A DNA stretch of 5,603 bases from Clostridiales bacterium (GTDB lineage: Bacteria > Bacillota > Clostridia > Oscillospirales > Oscillospiraceae): positions 1 to 5,603 of the forward strand of contig JAJQHP010000004.1 in the NCBI GenBank assembly GCA_021199695.1, given 5' to 3'. The position numbers and the translations under genes were made by a program. Shown here piece by piece: positions 1 to 5,603 of this stretch; positions within the stretch are counted from its first letter, which is position 1; each line of letters opens with the position of its first letter. Under the pieces are notes generated by a model that worked only from the letters and a program-made list of their open reading frames with translations, made no database searches and was not told where the DNA came from.

Positions 1-302
1 ACCTTGTACGGCTCGTCCTTCATGAACTCCAGGGCCTCCGCCCGGGGCAGCTCAAACCGCTCCAGCTTCAGCTTCTCCTTGCAGATCTTCCGCATCTCCG
101 CCTCGATCTGCTCCATGATCTCCGGAGTGAAGGAGAAGGGAGCGTCCAGGTCGTAATAGAAGCCGTTGTCGATGGAGGGGCCGATGGCCAGCTTCACCTC
201 GGGGTACAGACGCTTCACCGCCTGGGCCAGGATGTGGGAGCAGGTGTGCCAGTAGGTGCGGCGATACTGCTCGTTTTCAAAGGTAAATTGATTGTCCGCC
301 AT
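1..302 (-). CDS. thrS: Threonine--tRNA ligase (ThrRS), N-terminal part, runs off the left edge
   Basis: Cytoplasmic class II synthetase that charges tRNA-Thr with threonine. Only the first ~100 residues are visible; the ATG lies at 302-300 and the frame is open to the window edge. The protein begins [20 protein letters not shown] and enters at once the ThrRS editing domain: H19 and H23 of the [10 protein letters not shown] motif correspond to the editing histidines of the HxxxH motif known in the family, followed by [17 protein letters not shown] (residues 37-53). The N-terminal TGS domain (about 60 residues in E. coli ThrRS) is absent; the good RBS at 317-311 shows this is the real start and not a truncation. 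Shortened ThrRS of this kind is common in Clostridia. The catalytic and anticodon-binding domains would lie to the left of the window. The gene is preceded by a Thr-specific T-box leader. The identification is firm. Confidence 0.96.
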   Translation of the reverse strand, partial: MADNQFTFENEQYRRTYWHTCSHILAQAVKRLYPEVKLAIGPSIDNGFYYDLDAPFSFTPEIMEQIEAEMRKICKEKLKLERFELPRAEALEFMKDEPYK

Positions 303-310
303 GGAAAATG

Positions 311-317
311 CCTCCTC
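311..317 (-). promoter_or_regulatory. Ribosome binding site of thrS
   Basis: Read on the minus strand the sequence is GAGGAGG, 8 nt before the ATG at 302-300. This near-perfect Shine-Dalgarno site fixes the thrS start and supports the view that the protein naturally lacks a TGS domain. It lies just downstream of the leader terminator, so it is transcribed only when the T-box permits read-through. Confidence 0.9.
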
Positions 318-335
318 ATTTTTGGGGCGGGGAAC

Positions 336-371
336 AAAAAATCCCACCCCTGACAGAATCAGGGGTGGGAT
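336..371 (-). terminator. Rho-independent terminator of the thrS T-box leader
   Basis: On the minus strand a perfect 13-bp stem (arms 371-359 and 353-341, 5-nt loop at 358-354) is followed by six T residues at 341-336. This is the attenuator. Its 5' arm contains CCCTG (364-360), which can instead pair with CAGGG (398-394) in the T-box core, so antiterminator and terminator are mutually exclusive. Confidence 0.95.
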
Positions 372-580
372 GAAGAATCATCTCACGGTTCCACCCTGCT
401 TGGCCTGCCCGGACAGAGGGCAGACCCGCTCATTGGCCGCGGTAACGGGCGGCGCACGGCAGGCTTTGTCACCTGCGGCTCCGGGGCGGTGTCACCGGTT
501 CGGGCGGAAAGCGCTTGCAGCACAGGGCGCTTCTCTCTGGCCGACCTCTGCGGATTCGTCCCCTTCATCGCCAAATCACA
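336..580 (-). promoter_or_regulatory. T-box riboswitch leader of thrS, specifier ACC (Thr)
   Basis: A transcribed leader that reads tRNA-Thr charging. Uncharged tRNA-Thr pairs its anticodon with the specifier and its acceptor end with the T-box bulge, stabilising the antiterminator and letting RNA polymerase reach thrS. Elements seen on the minus strand: AGAGAG at 538-533 (GA motif of Stem I); a perfect 6-bp distal hairpin, AAGCGC at 532-527 with GCGCTT at 514-509; the sequence GACACCGCC, whose ACC at 490-488 is the likely specifier codon; a GCAGG/CCTGC hairpin just after it; the conserved CGTTAC and AATGAG elements; the T-box core AGGGTGGAACCGTG at 397-384; and the 13-bp terminator. The core and terminator are certain. 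The specifier is assigned by position and agrees with the downstream gene. The S-turn AGTA usual in the Stem I specifier loop is not obvious. Confidence 0.93.
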
Positions 581-585
581 GAATG

Positions 586-614
586 AATATAGCACGATTT
601 CCCGGCACTGTCAA
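586..614 (-). promoter_or_regulatory. Sigma-A-type promoter of the thrS leader
   Basis: Minus-strand TTGACA at 614-609 (6/6 match), a 17-bp spacer, and TATATT at 591-586 (5/6) preceded by TGC, making an extended -10. The transcription start is expected near 580, just before Stem I of the T-box. Such a strong core promoter suits a gene regulated by attenuation rather than at initiation. Confidence 0.88.
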
Positions 615-660
615 GGGCGGGGCCGGGGGAGCGCAGCATCTTAATTTTCCGCCGTCCCGC

Positions 661-689
661 TTTACATCTTCTTTTCGGTATCGTATAAT
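661..689 (+). promoter_or_regulatory. Sigma-A-type promoter of the bifunctional transferase gene
   Basis: TTTACA at 661-666 (5/6 match to TTGACA), a spacer of exactly 17 bp, then TATAAT at 684-689 (6/6). The expected start is near 696. That gives a leader of ~84 nt to the ATG at 780, or ~15 nt to the alternative GTG at 711. It stands back to back with the thrS promoter, the two -35 boxes being 46 bp apart. I see no clear operator palindrome between them. Confidence 0.8.
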
Positions 690-770
690 AGCTTTTACTT
701 ACGGGAAAGAGTGAAAGCGCGTTCGGCGGCGCAGCGCGGCGGTTTTTGCGCAGCCGGGGCAGAGAGGAAT

Positions 771-774
771 GGAG
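771..774 (+). promoter_or_regulatory. Ribosome binding site deciding the start at 780
   Basis: GGAG lies 5 nt before ATG 780, within a purine-rich stretch from 761 to 774. The in-frame alternative GTG at 711 has only a weak GGGAAAGA directly before it. The 23 extra residues it would add are rich in Ala, Arg and Gly, with no recognisable domain. ATG 780 is therefore preferred. Confidence 0.65.
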
Positions 775-779
775 ACCGG

Positions 780-3700
780 ATGAAGACATATAAAACCAGC
801 TTCTGGAGCAGAAACGTGCCAAAGGCCATCCAGACCGGCAAGTATCCCCTGACGACGGAGACCGCTTCGGAGATCCGCATGGAGGACGGCATTCTGGAGA
901 TCGTCCTGAAAGCAAAGTGCAAAGCGCCGGACCAGTGCTGGCTGTTCCTGTACGACAAAAAGGACGGGCGGTATAAGGGCGATTTCCTGGAGGCGGCGGA
1001 GCAGACGGGCCGGACGTTCCGCTTCCGGCTGACGGACCGCTTCCTGGACAGCCTGCGGGGCGCGGATGACATTTGGCAGGGACGGCTGTGCCTGGCCCTC
1101 CGGTGGGGCCGGGAATTCTCCTGCTTCTTCTTGAAACAGAAGGGGAGCGGCGGCCAGCGGCTGGGGCTGCAGGGAAATCTCGCCGTCTATTTCTCCAAGG
1201 GCAGTCTGTTGTCGGCAAAATTTGTCGATGTGGAGCGCTATCTGAAAACTGCAAAGATAAGGGAAAAAGACGGTCGAATGCTCCAGATGGCATTTGACGA
1301 TTTCCTGATGGGCGATCAGGCGGTCAGCGAGGGGATTTATGACGCTCAGCTCAAGAGCGAGAGAGAAGGACTGCTCTCTGTCTCCCTTTCTGCGCTGGGA
1401 GAGACGGCAATTCAAAGCTGTTATCTGTTGCTCCTGGAGAACGGGGAGAGTTTGCGCCGTCTGCTCCTTGCGGGAACGGTGGAGCAGGACCGGGTATGCT
1501 TCGACGTCTCTCAAATCGGCGCGGATGCCCTGTGGAGCGACAATGTGTGGTTCTGCTTTGTTGCGTTTGACCTGGGAGACTGCTATGTGTATAGCAGAGT
1601 GAGAGAGAAAAGCAATATCGACTGGCAAAAGACGACAAAGGCGGAGGGCCTGTTCCCCGCGTCCTGTCTGTGGCAGGACAGCGGACGGTATTTTGGCGTT
1701 GCGGCCCGGCTGCAAAGAGAGGATGGGGCCTATCAGCTCCTGTTTGCCCCCAGCGATGTGAAAAACACCCTGACCTTGAAGTGGCACTCCGCCAAACAGG
1801 CTGAACTGCTGCTGAACGGCCAGGTGTGGCATCATGGCGGAGCCGGAAGGGTAAAAAGATATCCGTTTGCCTTTTCAGTGGTCATGGCCGTCTATAATGT
1901 GGAGGATTACCTGGACGAGACGATTGAATCCGTATTGAATCAGGACATCGGGTTCCGGGAGAATGTCCAGCTGATTCTGGTAGACGACGGCTCGTCGGAC
2001 GGCTCCGGGGCGATTTGCGACCGCTATGCCGCGCAGTATCCGGACAATATTGTTGCCATACACCAGCAGAACGGGGGCGCGTCCTCCGCCCGCAACGCCG
2101 GGAAGAAACTGGCGACGGGCAAATATGTGAACTTCCTCGATTCGGACGATAAGCTGTCGCTGAATACCTTCTCTGAGGTCAAAGAGCATTTTGACCGGTG
2201 GTATGACAGAACGGACATCGTCACCATTCCCATGTATTTCTTTGAGGCCCAGGAGGGTCCGCATTGGCAGAACTATAAATTCAATGAGGGTAGCCGGGTA
2301 ATTGACCTATGGAAAGAGCCGACCGCAAGCTGTATGTCTGTGTCATCGAGCTTTTTCAAGAACAATGCGGTTCAAAAATTCGATTTTGACGTGTCTCTAT
2401 TTAATGCAGAAGATTGTAAGTTCGATATGCAGATCCTGATGGGGAGGATGAATCTTGGCGTTGTCGTGGAGTGCGATTACTGGTACAGAAGGAGAAGTGC
2501 GGGTGACTCACAGGTAAATACTTCAGCTTCGAGAAAGGGCTATTATAAGGAATGGTTCGACAACTTCGCCTTTTATATTTTTGAGATATACAAGAGAAAA
2601 TTTGGGTGCGTCCCGAGATTTGCTCAAAACACGATTATGATGTACTTACAGTGGCGCTTTCGGATAGAACAGATTCCGGAGGGCGTGCTGTTGCCGAGTG
2701 AGTTCGAGGACTATAAAAAGAGAATCATCAAGCTTCTTCAATGCATTGACGATGAGCTGATATTAAAGCAGCACAAGTTGAATATCGAACACCTTGTTCA
2801 GATACTCAGCATGAAATACGGGGCGCCGCCCACCATTCGCTATCGGTACAATGATGCAGGAATCTATTGTGGAGAGAGATTGATTCGGGCGGCAAACACC
2901 CTTGTCACACGATTTGAATTTATCAGAGTTCAGGAGGAAACTCTGGTTTTGGAAGGCCGCGTGGTGCTGGTTGGCTTCCCTGATGAAGCAAAGGTCGATA
3001 TTTATGCCGCCATAGGAGACAATTACTACCTGTGTAGACGGGTAGACCGGAAACTTAAAACGTCTAATTGCTTCGGGAATCTTCGGAATGAATATGCGTT
3101 TTGCGGCAAGGTGCCTCTAGTTTCAGAGAATATGGATAAGACGCTTCATATGGCTATGGTAATAGACGGTCATCTGATCGTCAATCGCAAGTGCAACTAC
3201 GGCAAATTCTGTCCTGTGGCAAACAATTTTAAGAACCAGTATTATTATGTTAATGATAGTGTCGTGATTTTCGGCCGCCGGGATGGAATCGAGTTGAAAA
3301 CGCCGGAGCTGACGAGAGACGAATACGAAGCGCTTTTTGCCCAGGAGCTGGCGGAACAGTGCGAGACGGCGGCATCTCCCAAGGAGTTCTCTCAACCGAT
3401 ATTTTCGTCTACAATGACACAAGAAAAATATGAAGAGATAATCCGGCTGAGACAATATGCCCTGACTACAGAGAAGAAGCGGCCCATTTGGCTCATTTCT
3501 GACCGCCTGACCATAGCAGATGACAATGGCACTGCACTTTTCAGGTATTTAATGAAACAGAAGGATTTGCCTGCGGATGTCTATTTCGTCATTAAAAAGA
3601 ATTGCCCAGACTATGAGAAGATGGCGGCGATAGGTCCGGTGCTTGCCTTTGGAAGCGAGGAACACTTGAAACTGCATTTGATTGCTGATTTGACCATCGG

Positions 3701-4562
3701 CTCTCAGTCCTCAGAATTCGTCATTACTCCGTTTTGCAAGGATACCGTTTACTACGGAGACCGAGCATATTACTGTGATTTACTGGTTGGACAGAAGTAT
3801 GTATTCTTGCAACACGGAATTACAATGAATGATGTTTCGAATGTCCTGAACAGATATCACAAAAATATAGCAGGGTTTGTGGTATCTGCAACAAAGGAAA
3901 GACAGTCAATTTTGGAATATCCCTATTACTATGATGATGAAACGGTATGGCTGACAGGATTCCCACGATTTGACCGTCTGTATGAAAACTCCAAAAACCA
4001 GATCACAATTATGCCCACATGGCGAAATTTTTTGAGGGGAAGCGTAAGAGAAAAATTTGTACAGAGTGAGTTCTATCAGTTTTACAGAGACCTGGTCACC
4101 GACCCAGCTTTAAATGGTATCTTACAGAAGAAAGGGTATACGCTGTGTATCAAGTTACATCCGGAACTCTTAGTGTATGGAGATTTGTTTGAAATGCTCG
4201 GGGTGACTATAATAGACCCAGAAGAGCCTTACCGCAAGATGTACGCTGAAAGCAATCTAATTATCACGGACTACTCTTCAGCTTCCTTGGACTTCTCCTA
4301 TATGCGAAAGCCTGTAGTCTATTGCCAGTTTGACGAGACTGCATTCTTCAGCAAGCACTATCAACGAGGATATTTCAGCTATCGGGATGATGGCTTCGGA
4401 CCGGTCACCACGACGGTGGAGGAGACGGTGCAGGAGATTATAAAACTAGTCGAGAACGACTGTCGTATGGAGCAGAAATACCTGGACCGCTGTAACGCAT
4501 TCTTCCCTATAAACGATTATAACAACTGTGAGCGGGTCTATCAAAAACTGAAGGAGCTTTGA
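780..4562 (+). CDS. Bifunctional family 2 glycosyltransferase / CDP-glycerol glycerophosphotransferase
   Basis: A ~1260-residue enzyme probably adding sugar and glycerol-phosphate units to a cell-wall polymer (teichoic acid or capsule type) at the inner face of the membrane. Residues 1-360 are beta-rich and hold two weakly similar blocks (about 34-120 and 192-275). A GT-A fold GT2 domain follows: SVVMAVYN (366-373), DDGSSD (402-407), GGASSARNAG (432-441), the DXD-like LDSDD (453-457) that binds metal and nucleotide sugar, and the likely catalytic-base motif AEDCKFD (543-549). Residues ~700-810 look like a further beta domain. From ~904 comes a TagF/TagB-type domain with LQHG (1010-1013), TGFPRFDRL (1059-1067), MPTWRN (1078-1083), KLHPE (1125-1129) and TDYSSASLDFSY (1163-1174); the HG and HP histidines are the pair known to be critical in TagF. 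All key motifs are intact. No signal peptide or transmembrane helix is evident. The gene stands alone with its own promoter. Acceptor and donor sugar cannot be read from sequence. GC content falls in much of the second half. Confidence 0.9.
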   Translation: MKTYKTSFWSRNVPKAIQTGKYPLTTETASEIRMEDGILEIVLKAKCKAPDQCWLFLYDKKDGRYKGDFLEAAEQTGRTFRFRLTDRFLDSLRGADDIWQGRLCLALRWGREFSCFFLKQKGSGGQRLGLQGNLAVYFSKGSLLSAKFVDVERYLKTAKIREKDGRMLQMAFDDFLMGDQAVSEGIYDAQLKSEREGLLSVSLSALGETAIQSCYLLLLENGESLRRLLLAGTVEQDRVCFDVSQIGADALWSDNVWFCFVAFDLGDCYVYSRVREKSNIDWQKTTKAEGLFPASCLWQDSGRYFGVAARLQREDGAYQLLFAPSDVKNTLTLKWHSAKQAELLLNGQVWHHGGAGRVKRYPFAFSVVMAVYNVEDYLDETIESVLNQDIGFRENVQLILVDDGSSDGSGAICDRYAAQYPDNIVAIHQQNGGASSARNAGKKLATGKYVNFLDSDDKLSLNTFSEVKEHFDRWYDRTDIVTIPMYFFEAQEGPHWQNYKFNEGSRVIDLWKEPTASCMSVSSSFFKNNAVQKFDFDVSLFNAEDCKFDMQILMGRMNLGVVVECDYWYRRRSAGDSQVNTSASRKGYYKEWFDNFAFYIFEIYKRKFGCVPRFAQNTIMMYLQWRFRIEQIPEGVLLPSEFEDYKKRIIKLLQCIDDELILKQHKLNIEHLVQILSMKYGAPPTIRYRYNDAGIYCGERLIRAANTLVTRFEFIRVQEETLVLEGRVVLVGFPDEAKVDIYAAIGDNYYLCRRVDRKLKTSNCFGNLRNEYAFCGKVPLVSENMDKTLHMAMVIDGHLIVNRKCNYGKFCPVANNFKNQYYYVNDSVVIFGRRDGIELKTPELTRDEYEALFAQELAEQCETAASPKEFSQPIFSSTMTQEKYEEIIRLRQYALTTEKKRPIWLISDRLTIADDNGTALFRYLMKQKDLPADVYFVIKKNCPDYEKMAAIGPVLAFGSEEHLKLHLIADLTIGSQSSEFVITPFCKDTVYYGDRAYYCDLLVGQKYVFLQHGITMNDVSNVLNRYHKNIAGFVVSATKERQSILEYPYYYDDETVWLTGFPRFDRLYENSKNQITIMPTWRNFLRGSVREKFVQSEFYQFYRDLVTDPALNGILQKKGYTLCIKLHPELLVYGDLFEMLGVTIIDPEEPYRKMYAESNLIITDYSSASLDFSYMRKPVVYCQFDETAFFSKHYQRGYFSYRDDGFGPVTTTVEETVQEIIKLVENDCRMEQKYLDRCNAFFPINDYNNCERVYQKLKEL

Positions 4563-4574
4563 CGCACCACAACG

Positions 4575-4611
4575 GGGGAGCGTTGCAGGACCGAAAACTG
4601 CAACGCTCCCC
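4575..4611. terminator. Perfect 14-bp hairpin after the transferase gene, possible terminator without a T-tract
   Basis: Arms 4575-4588 and 4598-4611 are perfectly complementary (GGGGAGCGTTGCAG in the first arm), with a 9-nt loop. The hairpin begins 12 nt after the transferase stop codon. In RNA it would be very stable, and its position suits transcript end or 3' protection. The next bases are GCAAAATTCCC, so there is no U-tract, and none on the other strand either. Intrinsic termination would be inefficient or would need a factor. The alaS -35 box starts only 12 nt beyond it, so an operator-like role cannot be excluded. Confidence 0.55.
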
Positions 4612-4622
4612 GCAAAATTCCC

Positions 4623-4651
4623 TTGACATCCACCCCCGGCGCGTTTAAAAT
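4623..4651 (+). promoter_or_regulatory. Sigma-A-type promoter of the alaS leader
   Basis: TTGACA at 4623-4628 (6/6), a 17-bp spacer, and TAAAAT at 4646-4651 (5/6 match to TATAAT). The expected start is near 4658, just ahead of the T-box Stem I. It has the same -35 hexamer and spacing as the thrS promoter. Confidence 0.85.
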
Positions 4652-4657
4652 GAAAGC

Positions 4658-4896
4658 CGTACAAAAACGTGCAAAACGGCAATGCGGAAACCAGCCGGGG
4701 GCGCGGCGTCCAGAGCGAGCGGGGGAGAGTGCAAGCCCTGCGGAGGCCGTCCCGGACAGCCACTTCCAAGCCGGCCGCGACGAGCGGCACGACTCATCCC
4801 CGTTACCGGATGACCGAGATTCCCCCGTGCGGGGGAAAATCAGGGTGGTACCGTGAAGCGACGCTTCGCCCCTGAACCGGGGGCGGGGCGTTTTTT
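4658..4896 (+). promoter_or_regulatory. T-box riboswitch leader of alaS, specifier GCC (Ala)
   Basis: A transcribed leader that senses uncharged tRNA-Ala. Seen in order: CCAGAGCGAGC near 4710 (GA-motif region), a distal Stem I hairpin GCGGGG/CCCTGC around a GAGAGTGCAAG loop, and GACAGCCACTTCC, in which GCC at 4759-4761 occupies the same place as ACC in the thrS leader and is the likely Ala specifier. Next come a GCCGC/GCGGC hairpin, a CATCC/GGATG hairpin carrying the conserved CGTTA, and a perfect 7-bp hairpin TTCCCCC/GGGGGAA at 4820-4837 (probably Stem III). The T-box core AGGGTGGTACCGTG at 4842-4855 is close to consensus. TCAGGG (4840-4845) can pair with CCCTGA (4870-4875) as antiterminator, competing with the terminator that follows. 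The core, the terminator and the gene identity agree; the Stem I detail is less certain. Confidence 0.94.
4861..4896 (+). terminator. Rho-independent terminator of the alaS T-box leader
   Basis: A 12-bp stem (4861-4872 with 4880-4891, including two G-U pairs), a 7-nt loop, and six T residues at 4891-4896. Its 5' arm overlaps CCCTGA (4870-4875), the 3' half of the antiterminator, as expected for a transcriptional T-box switch. It also guards alaS against read-through from the upstream transferase gene. Confidence 0.93.
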
Positions 4897-4936
4897 GCGG
4901 TTTCCCATTGTCCCAAAAGAGTTAAAAGATTTCACT

Positions 4937-4941
4937 GGAGG
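4937..4941 (+). promoter_or_regulatory. Ribosome binding site of alaS; favours GTG 4950 over ATG 4944
   Basis: GGAGG ends only 2 nt before the in-frame ATG at 4944 but 8 nt before the in-frame GTG at 4950. The spacing strongly favours the GTG. The two starts differ by two residues (MN), so the protein is hardly changed. Confidence 0.7.
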
Positions 4942-4949
4942 TCATGAAC

Positions 4950-5603
4950 GTGAAAAAGCCCACTCCCTACGGCCTGAACGAGCTGCGAGAGATGTTCCTG
5001 CGCTTCTTTGAGAGCAAGGGACACCTCCGTCTGCCCAGCTTCTCCCTGATCCCTCAAAACGACGCGTCCCTGCTGCTCATCAACTCCGGCATGGCGCCCA
5101 TGAAGCCCTGGTTCACCGGGGAGCAGGTGCCTCCCCGCCGCCGGGTGACCACCTGCCAGAAGTGCATCCGCACCGGCGACATCGAGAACATCGGCAAGAC
5201 CGCCCGTCACGGCACCTATTTTGAGATGCTGGGCAACTTCTCCTTTGGCGACTACTTCAAGAAGGAGGCCATCGCCTGGTCCTGGGAGTTCCTGACCAGC
5301 CCCGAATGGGTGGGCCTCGATCCGGATCGGCTCTATCCCTCCGTCTACCTGGAGGACGACGAGGCGTTTGAGATTTGGAACAAGGACATCGGCATCCCTG
5401 CCGAGCGCATCTTCCGCTTCGGCAAAGAGGACAACTTCTGGGAGCACGGCTCCGGTCCCTGCGGTCCCTGCTCCGAAATCTACTATGACCGCGGCCCCAA
5501 GTACGGCTGCGGCAAGCCGGGCTGCACCGTGGGCTGCGACTGCGACCGGTATATGGAGGTCTGGAACAACGTCTTCAGCCAGTTCAACAACGACGGCCAG
5601 GGC
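4950..5603 (+). CDS. alaS: Alanine--tRNA ligase (AlaRS), N-terminal part, runs off the right edge
   Basis: Cytoplasmic class II synthetase that charges tRNA-Ala. The visible 218 residues (the full protein is usually ~870-880) are the start of the aminoacylation domain: [18 protein letters not shown] (residues 8-25), the [17 protein letters not shown] region (41-57), [18 protein letters not shown] (67-84), the class II motif 2 region [18 protein letters not shown] (86-103), and [18 protein letters not shown] (166-183). A cysteine cluster (C187, C192, C196, C198) lies in the insertion just before [10 protein letters not shown]; it is common in Bacillota AlaRS and looks like a possible metal knuckle. 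Editing and C-Ala domains lie outside the window. The start is taken at GTG 4950 from RBS spacing; ATG 4944 is the alternative. Expression is controlled by the Ala-specific T-box just upstream. Identification is certain. Confidence 0.97.
   Translation, partial: MKKPTPYGLNELREMFLRFFESKGHLRLPSFSLIPQNDASLLLINSGMAPMKPWFTGEQVPPRRRVTTCQKCIRTGDIENIGKTARHGTYFEMLGNFSFGDYFKKEAIAWSWEFLTSPEWVGLDPDRLYPSVYLEDDEAFEIWNKDIGIPAERIFRFGKEDNFWEHGSGPCGPCSEIYYDRGPKYGCGKPGCTVGCDCDRYMEVWNNVFSQFNNDGQG

Noticed and set aside
341..371. Inverted repeat as a mobile-element end
   Set aside because: The 13-bp repeat with a T-run next to a T-box core is fully explained as the thrS attenuator; no transposase or target duplication is present.
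292..714. Plus-strand open frame of 140 codons across the thrS control region
   Set aside because: It overlaps the thrS start, the terminator, T-box and promoter on the opposite strand; the peptide is low-complexity and unlike a real protein.
699..1835. Long minus-strand open frame (378 codons) opposite the 5' part of the transferase gene
   Set aside because: It is antisense to a strongly supported coding frame in GC-rich DNA, its translation shows no recognisable domain, and it has no clear RBS.
780..4562. Possible frameshift or pseudogene, given the composition shift
   Set aside because: The frame is open throughout, and all catalytic motifs of both domains are intact and in one frame.
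4623..4875. Two short plus-strand open frames in the alaS leader
   Set aside because: They lie on the promoter and structured T-box leader, have no RBS, and the peptides show no protein-like character; a leader peptide is not expected with a T-box.
4932..5447. Minus-strand open frame of 171 codons opposite alaS
   Set aside because: A shadow of the highly conserved AlaRS coding frame, made by third-position GC bias.

Overview
The window looks like chromosome from a fairly GC-rich Bacillota of the class Clostridia. An Oscillospiraceae-type gut bacterium (Flavonifractor, Oscillibacter or Intestinimonas-like) is my best guess. This rests on two aminoacyl-tRNA synthetase genes each controlled by a T-box riboswitch, on a ThrRS without its N-terminal TGS domain, on a clostridial AlaRS sequence, and on the GC-rich codon use of both. 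The taxonomic call is inference from sequence style.

Layout. Positions 1-302 (minus strand) carry the first ~100 codons of thrS, which runs off the left edge. Positions 303-615 hold its complete control region: RBS, terminator, T-box core, specifier stem with a Thr codon (ACC) and an extended -10 promoter, all on the minus strand. A second promoter (661-689) points the other way and drives one very large gene, 780-4562. It encodes a ~1260-residue enzyme with a beta-rich N-terminal region, a family 2 glycosyltransferase domain, a second beta-rich section and a TagF/TagB-type CDP-glycerol glycerophosphotransferase domain. A perfect 14-bp hairpin follows its stop codon. Positions 4623-4896 hold the promoter and T-box leader of alaS (specifier GCC, Ala), and 4950 to the right edge is the first ~218 codons of alaS.

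How it fits together. The two synthetase genes are housekeeping and are transcribed outward. Each is attenuated according to the charging state of its own tRNA. The central gene is accessory envelope biology: both enzymatic domains are of the kind that build glycerol-phosphate-decorated wall polymers (teichoic acid or capsule-like). It stands alone, with its own promoter and hairpin, between the two synthetase genes. Its base composition is mosaic: host-like in the 5' part, in the linker before the last domain and at the 3' end, but clearly more AT-rich across most of its second half. That suggests transfer or domain exchange at a tolerant chromosomal site.

I found no tRNA or rRNA gene, CRISPR array, insertion sequence or integrase. 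I do not see a clearly undescribed system. The most interesting object is the modular bifunctional transferase and its mosaic composition.
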